NCBI RefSeq assembly: GCF_019977735.1
Contig: NZ_AP025018.1
Location: forward strand, 1,364,001 to 1,428,000
Direction of reading: 5' to 3'
DNA: 64,000 nt
Origin: Calothrix sp. PCC 7716
GTDB lineage: Bacteria > Cyanobacteriota > Cyanobacteriia > Cyanobacteriales > Nostocaceae
Made by a program: the position numbers and the translations under genes. Below the pieces are notes generated by a model. That model searched no databases and was not told where the DNA came from. It was given only the letters and a program-made list of their open reading frames with translations. Below, piece after piece: positions 54,520 to 62,422 of this stretch. Every line of letters begins with the position of its first letter. The stretch's first letter is position 1.

Positions 54520-55494
54520 ATGACTACGAAATCAGACGATACATTAAACGACAAACACATAAATTATTTACCCAAAGTTTCTGTAGTTGTGCCTATATAT
54601 AATGGTGAAGAAGATTTACGCGAGCTAATACCTTGCTTATTGGCACAAACTTATCCATCAGAACTCGTAGAATATTTACTTGTAGACAATAACAGCAGCG
54701 ACAATACCCTCAAATGTCTACAAACAGCGGCAGAACAGTGTTCAATTACAATACATCCATTAAGCGAAAGTAAAATACAAAGCTCTTACGCAGCTAGAAA
54801 TACAGGAATTCGTGCGGCAAGTGGAGAAATAGTTGCTTTTACAGATGCTGACTGTCGTCCACAACCGCAATGGTTAGAGTTATTAGTACAACCCTTCGTT
54901 AATCTCGATGTTGCTATAGTCGCGGGTGAAGTAGCTTCACTTCCTGGCAAGACATTATTAGAAAGATTCGCCGACCGTGAAGAAACATTATCACAGAAAC
55001 ATACTTTAGCACATAAGTTTCGTCCTTACGGTCAAACGGCTAATTTAGCGATTCGACGTATCGCGTTGCAAAAAGTCGGTTTATTCCGTCCTTATTTGAC
55101 GACAGGGGGTGATGCCGATATTTGCTGGCGAATTCAACAAGAGTATATTGGTAAATTAGAATTTGCGGCTCTTGCTATAGTTCAACACCGTCATCGTACT
55201 ACTTTAAAAGAACTTGCTTCCCAGTGGCGCCGTTATGGACGTTCTAATCGCTACCTGCACGAATTGTACGGTATTGATTTAATGCGGGCAATAACGCTCT
55301 CTGAATGTGGCTACAATTTGGTTCGTTGGATTGTTAAAGAAGTGCCCAAACTTAGTTTAAAAGCTGCTTTAGGTAAAGGAAATGTGATTGATATATTAAG
55401 TACTCCTATTGGATTATTTACTGCCAGAGCGCGCTATTACGGTCAAATGTCAGCAACTATGCCAGAAAATGCCTCTGATATTGATTGGTTGTAA
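54520..55494 (+). CDS. Family-2 glycosyltransferase
   Basis: The 324-residue GT-A protein opens with VSVVVPIYNGEEDLRELIPC and LLVDNNSSDN (nucleotide-sugar site). TDADCRPQPQWLE is the DxD metal site (about residue 108) and TGGDADICWRIQQ the acceptor-side ED-like motif. A short hydrophobic C-terminal section may sit on the membrane. The sugar and acceptor are unknown; envelope polysaccharide is likely. Start ATG follows repeat-rich DNA without a clear ribosome site. Confidence 0.88.
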   Translation: MTTKSDDTLNDKHINYLPKVSVVVPIYNGEEDLRELIPCLLAQTYPSELVEYLLVDNNSSDNTLKCLQTAAEQCSITIHPLSESKIQSSYAARNTGIRAASGEIVAFTDADCRPQPQWLELLVQPFVNLDVAIVAGEVASLPGKTLLERFADREETLSQKHTLAHKFRPYGQTANLAIRRIALQKVGLFRPYLTTGGDADICWRIQQEYIGKLEFAALAIVQHRHRTTLKELASQWRRYGRSNRYLHELYGIDLMRAITLSECGYNLVRWIVKEVPKLSLKAALGKGNVIDILSTPIGLFTARARYYGQMSATMPENASDIDWL

Positions 55495-55497
55495 TAA

Positions 55498-55534
55498 AGA
55501 AACCGGGTTTCTATGATAAAGAAACCCGGTTTCT
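55498..55534. repeat. Two AGAAACC(C/G)GGTTTCT palindromes after the glycosyltransferase gene
   Basis: AGAAACCGGGTTTCT (55498-55512) and AGAAACCCGGTTTCT (55520-55534) are 7 bases apart. Each folds on itself and the two also pair with each other. Confidence 0.88.
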
Positions 55535-55592
55535 GCACTGGCGCCATCAAATCGCGTTAAATTGAAGAAAAGTATGGGACAAGGATGAGTCA

Positions 55593-56288
55593 ATGTCAGC
55601 ACAATTGTTACTGGTAGATGATGAACCAGGATTGCGCGAAGCCGTAAAAGATTACTTAGAAGATAGTGGTTTCAGCGTTCAAGTTGCCAGTAATGCCCGT
55701 GAAGGGTGGGATTTGATGCAACAAAATACACCAGATTTGCTAATCTCGGATATTATGATGCCACAAGTAGATGGCTATCAATTTCTGAAGCAAGTACGTG
55801 AAGACGCCCGTTTTAAATCATTACCTGTAGTATTTTTGACAGCAAAAGGGATGACGGGCGACCGTATTCAAGGATATCAGGCAGGAGTAGATGCTTATTT
55901 ACCCAAGCCGTTTGACCCCGATGAATTGGTCGCAATTGTCGAAAATTTATTGATACGGCGTACTCCTAGTACGCAGCAATCAGGAGAAGATGGTGAAACG
56001 CCAGATATTGCCGAACTGGCAAAACAAATTGCTCAGATAAAAGCACTGTTAACCCAGAAAAATGCAATAGCGCAATCACCAGCACCATTTACCATAGATT
56101 TGACACCTAGAGAGCAAAGCGTTTTAAATCTAGTTGCCGAAGGATTGATGAATAAAGAAATAGCTCGTCGTTTAGAAACAAGCGTTCGCAACGTCGAAAA
56201 ATACGTTAGTCGTCTATTTAGTAAAACTGGTACAAATAGCCGTACTGAATTAGTACGTTTTGCACTCGAACACGGATTGGCAAAGTAG
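55593..56288 (+). CDS. Ycf29-like LuxR-type response regulator
   Basis: The 231-residue protein has a receiver (LLLVDDEPGLREAVKDYLED, Asp in LLISDIMMPQVDGYQFLK, Thr in VVFLTAKGMTGD, Lys in AYLPKPFDPDEL). A linker of about 35 residues leads to a C-terminal LuxR HTH (LTPREQSVLNLVAEGLMNKE, SVRNVEKYVSRLFSKTGTNS). The architecture and REC sequence resemble Ycf29/TctD-like regulators conserved in cyanobacteria and red algal plastids. The Ycf29 link is by resemblance only. Single gene, no adjacent kinase. Confidence 0.85.
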   Translation: MSAQLLLVDDEPGLREAVKDYLEDSGFSVQVASNAREGWDLMQQNTPDLLISDIMMPQVDGYQFLKQVREDARFKSLPVVFLTAKGMTGDRIQGYQAGVDAYLPKPFDPDELVAIVENLLIRRTPSTQQSGEDGETPDIAELAKQIAQIKALLTQKNAIAQSPAPFTIDLTPREQSVLNLVAEGLMNKEIARRLETSVRNVEKYVSRLFSKTGTNSRTELVRFALEHGLAK

Positions 56289-56832
56289 GAGTTACGGGGG
56301 GTGTCTAAAAATCCCCCCGTCTCCTAGTACAAAAATTTATGAAAACGTATTGCGGAGCGAAAAATTACCCTGGAATAATTTGGTTGTCAATCTGACCTTG
56401 TTTATAAGCAAGGAATGATTGGTTTAGTAGGCACCCAAGTATCTTGTGTAGTGCAATGGGTGAAGGCTACTGTAAACGTGACGACTTTTCTTCCGTCAAG
56501 AGCTTGTGAGGCAATCTACAATTTCCGGCTGTTACTTAATCAAAGTGAAGCGCATCGGCCGCTTGTTTATCTCCAGAGAACACCTAAAAAAAAAATCCAT
56601 TTAGTTAAAGGTTGTTCCTGCTGACCAATCGACGTGCCAAATAAAATTATAGGACTGCCTTTGAAAGCCTATACAGCATTGGAATAGAAGTTGTAGGTTT
56701 TCGTTACATAAGCCGACTTGTGCGTGCATATTGTGTACAGAGTGTGAACATAGAGTATTGCTGGCAAACTTAAAAAAATTTACCTATTTATCTATTCTAT
56801 GAACGGTATACTTAGATTAAATTATTTAAGTA
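56289..56832. other. Intergenic region, possible small RNA locus not recognised
   Basis: About 540 bases between convergent genes with no supported ORF; a short plus-strand ORF inside lacks a ribosome site and protein-like composition. A hairpin-prone stretch GACGACTTTTCTTCCGTC lies near 56478. No known RNA family was recognised. Confidence 0.4.
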
Positions 56833-57114
56833 TTATTGATTGGTTTCAGTAGAGTTACGTAAACGCATTAATTGACGACGCATTTGCGGAGAAGCCTTAA
56901 ACTCGCTTACCTCATGAGCTTTAACAGCTGTTTGCAAAGTTTGAATGAAATCATCTGAGCCATCTACTAATGCTTCTAAAAGCACTTGTAGTAATTGGTC
57001 GCGGTCGGAAAATAAACTTTTTTCCTCAACCAAACGAAACTTGAGATGGATTTCACATTCGTATACGCCAACTTCGACGCTATTAATTGGACGTGGTAAC
57101 GGTTTCGAGTTCAT
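56833..57114 (-). CDS. Hypothetical protein, 93 aa
   Basis: I do not recognise this family by name. The protein reads MNSKPLPRPINSVEVGVYEC, EIHLKFRLVEEKSLFSDRDQ and LLQVLLEALVDGSDDFIQTL, then a basic end (QMRRQLMRLRNSTETNQ). It looks like a small beta-strand followed by two helices, cytoplasmic. Composition and codon use match neighbours. The family seems limited to cyanobacteria, judged only from style of sequence. Confidence 0.6.
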   Translation of the reverse strand: MNSKPLPRPINSVEVGVYECEIHLKFRLVEEKSLFSDRDQLLQVLLEALVDGSDDFIQTLQTAVKAHEVSEFKASPQMRRQLMRLRNSTETNQ

Positions 57115-57911
57115 AATTTTCAGGATTCCTTCGGTTGTTGGGTCAGTCGTTACTAGGGAGCAGCAGTTTAAATCGCTGCTATTAGCTATATCTTTTTTAA
57201 ATCTCTCTAGTTTGAATTAAGAATTCTTGTTAGTCAATGCAATTTGTATCCCATGTTGCTCCTTTGTTTACTTTTTTTTGTACCTATACTCTTTGAGCGT
57301 CTCTCAATTTACCCAGCTACCCCCACTCCTGTGCAATTTAGGTAAACCATAACTATTATTCAATTTTTATGATTCTATACAATGAAGTTTTTGTAAGAAC
57401 TTGCTGGTGCTTTTTAAAGGTTTTTACATCAACTTGATATGAACGTCAACAACAGTTTTTGTTTTTACCTTTAATATGGTGTTTATACGTAAGTGATAAC
57501 GCTGATTTTTTTTTGATAATGTCATCCTAGAGCCAACTGCATCATTACTACGTAAAAATACTAAATGTATGATTTGTTCATTTGAACGAAAATTGATAAG
57601 AATTGGGTAAAGAAACTAAGTGTTTTTTGACAGTAAATAACTGCATCGGTATGAACGAAACTTTTTGTCGTCAGAAACCGGGTTTGTTTAGCTCGTGCAT
57701 AGAAACCCGGTTTCTAGCAGTAAATACTATTGCCGAATGACCAAAACTAAAATACTCTAGTTCCCAAAAAAATAAAGAAATCAACACAAATCTATTTTGT
57801 AGCCTCAAACACGAATGCTTTGCATCAACAAATATAGGGGCAAAGAGTTGGGGTGAGAGAGTCTACAATTATTTAGAGTGAAATTAACCCTTAAGAGAAA
57901 ACATCCTCCCT
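57115..57911. other. Intergenic region upstream of ndhM
   Basis: About 800 AT-rich bases between divergent genes. Two copies of the AGAAACC-GGTTTCT repeat (57673-57687, imperfect, and 57701-57715, perfect) lie about 200 bases before ndhM. No ORF or RNA gene was recognised. Confidence 0.55.
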
Positions 57912-58265
57912 ATGGAAGACAACGCAATGCTGCTTAAGTCAACAACCCGACACATCCGTATTTTTGCGGCAGAATTAGACGCATCTGGAGAATTAGTACC
58001 CAGCAGTCAAGTCTTAACGCTGGACGTTGACCCCGATAACGAATTTAATTGGAGCGAGGATGCCCTCCAACAGGTTTATCGCAAATTCGACGAATATGTC
58101 GAACAAAACGCAGGTAGTGACCTCACCGACTATAACCTCCGTCGCATCGGCTCAGATTTAGAACATTTAATCCGCTCACTTCTACAAAAAGGTGAAATAA
58201 GCTACAACCTAAATGCCCGTGTTGCTAACTACAGCATGGGTCTTCCCCGCGTTGAGGCACAATAA
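57912..58265 (+). CDS. ndhM: NAD(P)H-quinone oxidoreductase subunit M
   Basis: The 117-residue subunit of the cyanobacterial/plastid NDH-1 complex is one of the oxygenic-photosynthesis-specific subunits (L-O, S) of the hydrophilic arm. Recognised by [60 protein letters not shown] and [19 protein letters not shown]. The start at 57912 ([10 protein letters not shown]) or 57927 are both possible; CCTCCC precedes the first. NDH-1 serves respiration, cyclic electron flow and CO2 uptake. Single gene, as in other cyanobacteria. Confidence 0.93.
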   Translation: MEDNAMLLKSTTRHIRIFAAELDASGELVPSSQVLTLDVDPDNEFNWSEDALQQVYRKFDEYVEQNAGSDLTDYNLRRIGSDLEHLIRSLLQKGEISYNLNARVANYSMGLPRVEAQ

Positions 58266-58412
58266 AGTGGAAAGTGCTGAGTGCTGAGTGCTGAGTAAGA
58301 AGTAGTGAGTGCTGAGTAAGAAGTAGTAAGTGCTTCTGAGCGAAGTTAAAACTTACTACGTGTACTCATAACTTAAAACTTACAACTCAGCACTCAGCAC
58401 TCAGCACTAATA
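58265..58412. repeat. GTGCTGA repeat cluster after ndhM
   Basis: GTGCTGAGT units (58273-58316) interleaved with AAGAAGTAGT units face inverted ACTCAGCACTCAGCACTCAG (about 58386-58406). Same composite family as in other gaps. Confidence 0.85.
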
Positions 58413-58423
58413 ACTCTTTAACT

Positions 58424-59788
58424 ATGCTTAAATTCACCTTAACCTTAGCTGTTATTTCACTACTAAGCGTTTCGCAAGTGCAAGCTGCCGAACTTGTTGG
58501 AAGGGCAATTTTAGCGGCTGATACATTTGCTCCTGGCTCTACTAGTGGGCAGTTTAAAAAGACTCAACGTACTACCCCTTTTTTATTTGCTCAACCAGTA
58601 CAAGGATTTTCGTGTGTTGAGCTTGGGCCGAAAGAGGGCACATTTTACGTGATTTCAGATAATGGGTTCGGCGCCAAAAGTAATTCTTTAGATTATGTGC
58701 TGCGGATATACGCGGTTGAACCAGATTTTTCTACGGGCAAAGTATATCCTGTTGATTTTGAAACGGGAGAGCGACTTATGTGGTTTAGTCGTCAAAGCTT
58801 TATTGAACTCAACGACCGTAACAAAAAAGCGAATTTTTCTATTGTCGCCGAGCAAAAAAATTACCCTAATAGTAATATTGCTGTGTCTTCTCGAATCAAA
58901 ATCAATCGCTTGCTCACAGGTGGTGACTTTGACCCCGAATCTTTTCGGCGCCTAGAAGATGGTAGTTTTTGGGTAGGAGATGAGTTTGGCCCGTTTTTAC
59001 TACATTTTGATAAAACTGGTGAACTACTGGCGCCTCCCATCCCACTACCAAATTTTTCACAAAAAGGCGCCGAAGAATTTGTAAAATCTCCTGATAACCC
59101 AGAATTTGCTTCGTTTCCAGAACCGAGGCGTACAAGTGAAGCCAACTTAGGCGGTTCTAGCGGTTTTGAAGGTTTAGCGATTAATACTAGTTTTACCAAG
59201 CTGTACGCAATGTTAGAAGGGGCGTTAAAAAAAGATATGCCTACTCGTTTGTTGATTAATGAGTTTGATATAGCAAGTCAAAAATATACAGGCAGGGTTT
59301 TTGCATACAAGTTAGAAAATGCAAGTCATGCCATTGGCGAATTAACTGCGGTTAACGATGACGAATATATTGTGATTGAACGGGATAAGAATCAAGGCGA
59401 CCCCAATAATCCGGCTTTTAAAACACCTGCCTCGTTCAAGCGTCTTTACAAAATTAATCTTGACAAAGTAGATAAAGCAGGTTTTGTAGAAAAAGAATTA
59501 TTAGTAGATTTGCTGAATATTTCTGACCCCAAGGGTATTGGTACAAATGCCACTAAAAACGGTGTGTTCACATTTCCCTTTGTCACAATTGAGAGTGTGC
59601 TGCCACTTGATGCTAGAACGCTGCTGGTAATTAACGATAATAACTATGCCGATAGCATTGGGCGAATACCGAAACAAGCTGATAACGCCGAATTCATTAA
59701 AATCAGGCTAGACAAACCTTTGAACTTAACTGTTACTAGTGGCGCCACTGCTTCTATGAGACAAAATGCCTACTCCGATTCTAAATAA
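58424..59788 (+). CDS. Secreted phytase-type esterase-like protein
   Basis: The 454-residue protein has a signal peptide (LTLAVISLLSVSQVQA, cleavage near residue 21), so it is exported. The domain 'esterase-like activity of phytase' (beta-propeller) spans about residues 50-440: FSCVELGPKEGTFYVISDNG, GGDFDPESFRRLEDGSFWVG, GGSSGFEGLAINTSFTKLYA and EYIVIERDKNQGDP. Acidic residues in the DFDPES and FEGLA loops fit calcium sites. It may release phosphate from organic phosphate outside the cell. No Pho-type promoter element could be read. Confidence 0.85.
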   Translation: MLKFTLTLAVISLLSVSQVQAAELVGRAILAADTFAPGSTSGQFKKTQRTTPFLFAQPVQGFSCVELGPKEGTFYVISDNGFGAKSNSLDYVLRIYAVEPDFSTGKVYPVDFETGERLMWFSRQSFIELNDRNKKANFSIVAEQKNYPNSNIAVSSRIKINRLLTGGDFDPESFRRLEDGSFWVGDEFGPFLLHFDKTGELLAPPIPLPNFSQKGAEEFVKSPDNPEFASFPEPRRTSEANLGGSSGFEGLAINTSFTKLYAMLEGALKKDMPTRLLINEFDIASQKYTGRVFAYKLENASHAIGELTAVNDDEYIVIERDKNQGDPNNPAFKTPASFKRLYKINLDKVDKAGFVEKELLVDLLNISDPKGIGTNATKNGVFTFPFVTIESVLPLDARTLLVINDNNYADSIGRIPKQADNAEFIKIRLDKPLNLTVTSGATASMRQNAYSDSK

Positions 59789-60036
59789 TTTTTTGGTTTA
59801 AATTAAGCCTTATTTTGCTCGTATTCTTATAAACTATAACAATAGTTTCTTAATTTTTTACTGTCTAATCGTCAAAAAACCTGATTGTGACTGTGTTATA
59901 CATAATTTGTAACCAGATTCATGTAAACGAAAGTCAATGGTTGATATATATTAAAAAAACCATGCGCGGTATAGGGTGCCGCTGTTCATTGTTTTGATTA
60001 AAATTGCTAAGGTAAGCCGATCGGTCGAAGAAAACT

Positions 60037-62337
60037 ATGGAACAAGACGCGGCAACGCTCCACTGCCCAAACGAACTTTGTCAGGCAGCCAACCCGCTTA
60101 AGCACAATTATTGCCAACAGTGTTCAACGCCTCTGCCGAAGCGTTATCTTTGGGCAGTCACAGAAGGAAAAAGTCTGGGAGTCTTGGGCAACCACATCGC
60201 CGATCGCTATTTAATTATTAGCCAGTTTGTTGTTCTAGATACTAGACCCGGACTAGTCCCACAGATCCCAGACACTGAATCGCTACAAAAGTTAAGACCC
60301 TATCTCCGTTTATTTCCTTACCGCTTACACGTTCCTCAAGTGTATGGAATTATTCCTAAAAGCGATTCGTCCATGCCTTCAAACATTTTGCTTTTAGAGA
60401 AACCACCGCTTCATATAAACACAGAACTCGAAGTACATTTACATCAATCGTTGGACTCAGCATGGGGTGAGGCAACCTCAATGCGGCAGTTAAACTGGTT
60501 GTGGCAAATCGCACATATTTGGCAACCGTTCGCAAGTGAGGGGGTTGCGACTAGCTTGTTAGACCCTTTATTATTGCGACCCGAAGGCAGTTTAGTAAAA
60601 GTATTAGAATTACGCTCTGACCCTGAAGTTGCTCCTTCTATCTCGCAATTAGGTGATTTTTGGCGCGTGAATTTACTGCCAAACACAAAAAGTGCCATCA
60701 AAGAATTTTTTACCCAAGTTTGTGATGCTTTAATATCGGGTGAAATTCATTCTGGTGAGCAGTTAGTTGCTGTTTTAGACCAAGGACTAATCTCACTTGG
60801 CACCGCAAGTGGGGACACATCTCAGTATTCAGTAAAAATAGTTACAAATACTGATACAGGGCCAAGCCGTCAGAGAAATGAAGATGCATGTTATCCAGCG
60901 GCAGGCAGCATAATTAGCAAGCCACCATCACCTACAGCTTTAGCAATTGTTTGTGATGGTATTGGTGGACATGAGGGTGGTAATGTCGCCTCGAATATTG
61001 CCATAGATGTAATTCAACAGCAAGTTAGTCAGTTAGCATCAGTCCCTCGCGACCGTATCGACCCGACAGTTTTACTAGCTGACTTAGAAAAAGCGGCGGC
61101 GGCAGCAAACGATAAAATATCTGTGCGAAATGATAGCGAGGGAAGACTTGGGCGCCAACGGATGGGCACGACGTTGGTAATGGCATTACCTATTGCCCAC
61201 GAAATGTACATCACTCATGTAGGTGATAGCCGTGCGTACTTAATTACACGCAAAGGATGCTACCAAGTCACCCTAGATGATGATGTGGCATCACGAGAAG
61301 TACGACTCGGATATGCAGTTTACCGCGATGCCGTTATGCAAGGCGCCAGTGGTTCTTTAGTACAAGCTTTGGGAATGGGTAGCAGTAACTCGCTGCATCC
61401 AACGGCTCAAAGGTTTGTGCTAGATGAAGACTGTGTGTTTTTGTTATGTTCGGACGGTTTGAGCGACTTTGATAGAGTTGAACAATATTGGGAGACAGAA
61501 ATATTACCGATTTTGACCGACGGTGTAGACATTACAGAAGCAGTTAATAATTTAATCGAAATAGCGAATAAGCAAAATGGACACGATAACGTCACAATTG
61601 CACTGGTTCAGTATCAAATAAAATACACAGAACCAGAAAAAATACAGATTCCCAATATCGCTGATTTATCCACGAATTATAAGTCAGGCAGCTATTCTAC
61701 CACCAGTGCGCCGACTAATTTAGTTTCAGGACACAGAACACAAGTAATACCTGATACAGCCCAGGCAAAGAAACCGATACCTTTACATTTAATAGCACTG
61801 TTGGCTGTAGTGACAGTGGGAGGTTTGATTGGGCTATTAATACAACAAATACTTTCTCGTCAAATTCAGCTTGGGACGACGATATCAACATCACCACCAG
61901 TTGCAACATCTCCAACTTCAGTAGAAAGAGTCGCACCTCCCAAAGGTTCATTAATTAGGGTCATATCCCCAATTGAATTTAGTCGCAATAGCTCTTATCA
62001 AGTAACTGGTAGTATTCCACAGAATACAACTTTAGTGGTTATAGACTCAAAACCAACAACAGGCGCCGACCATAGCGACTTATTGCATTTGCAGGTTTGT
62101 CAAGTACCCACTCAAGTTGCAGAAGCACCCCCAGTTGCACAAAAAATAGTGCCAATTATACAAAGTGAAGAAATTTGGGTTCAAAGAGAAAAACTTCAAC
62201 CAAACAAGAACATCTTAATATCCCAACCAGAGAAAAACGTTAATTCTCCATGTGATGCAATACTCAAGGAATCTACAAGCGGCAATATAGAAAAATCTCC
62301 ATCGAAGACAGAACGTGTTCGTCCACGCAATTTATAA
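60037..62337 (+). CDS. Zinc-ribbon PP2C-type protein phosphatase
   Basis: The 766-residue protein has an N-terminal zinc ribbon (CPNELCQAANPLKHNYCQQC, residues 9-28) and a kinase-like or unknown region (40-240). Its PP2C/Stp-type Ser/Thr phosphatase domain (about 265-530) has the metal-binding acidic residues in GPSRQRNEDACYP, VCDGIGGHEGGNVASN, THVGDSRAYLI, LCSDGLSDF and GHDNVTIAL. A membrane helix follows (LHLIALLAVVTVGGLIGLLI, ~587-606) and then a proline/threonine-rich extracytoplasmic tail. It lies 86 bases upstream of the CHAT-FHA gene. A phospho-Thr reader (FHA) beside a phosphatase suggests a shared phosphorylation circuit with an unlinked Hanks-type kinase. Confidence 0.9.
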   Translation: MEQDAATLHCPNELCQAANPLKHNYCQQCSTPLPKRYLWAVTEGKSLGVLGNHIADRYLIISQFVVLDTRPGLVPQIPDTESLQKLRPYLRLFPYRLHVPQVYGIIPKSDSSMPSNILLLEKPPLHINTELEVHLHQSLDSAWGEATSMRQLNWLWQIAHIWQPFASEGVATSLLDPLLLRPEGSLVKVLELRSDPEVAPSISQLGDFWRVNLLPNTKSAIKEFFTQVCDALISGEIHSGEQLVAVLDQGLISLGTASGDTSQYSVKIVTNTDTGPSRQRNEDACYPAAGSIISKPPSPTALAIVCDGIGGHEGGNVASNIAIDVIQQQVSQLASVPRDRIDPTVLLADLEKAAAAANDKISVRNDSEGRLGRQRMGTTLVMALPIAHEMYITHVGDSRAYLITRKGCYQVTLDDDVASREVRLGYAVYRDAVMQGASGSLVQALGMGSSNSLHPTAQRFVLDEDCVFLLCSDGLSDFDRVEQYWETEILPILTDGVDITEAVNNLIEIANKQNGHDNVTIALVQYQIKYTEPEKIQIPNIADLSTNYKSGSYSTTSAPTNLVSGHRTQVIPDTAQAKKPIPLHLIALLAVVTVGGLIGLLIQQILSRQIQLGTTISTSPPVATSPTSVERVAPPKGSLIRVISPIEFSRNSSYQVTGSIPQNTTLVVIDSKPTTGADHSDLLHLQVCQVPTQVAEAPPVAQKIVPIIQSEEIWVQREKLQPNKNILISQPEKNVNSPCDAILKESTSGNIEKSPSKTERVRPRNL

Positions 62338-62422
62338 CCACTCCGTCATATAAACTAGTAGCAAACCTAAAATATTTTTATGGCGAATTCGGTTAAAACT
62401 ATAAAGAGATAGTCCCTAAAGA

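Noticed and set aside
56415-56624. 69-codon plus-strand ORF after the Ycf29-like gene
   Set aside because: No ribosome site and no recognisable protein features; treated as noncoding.
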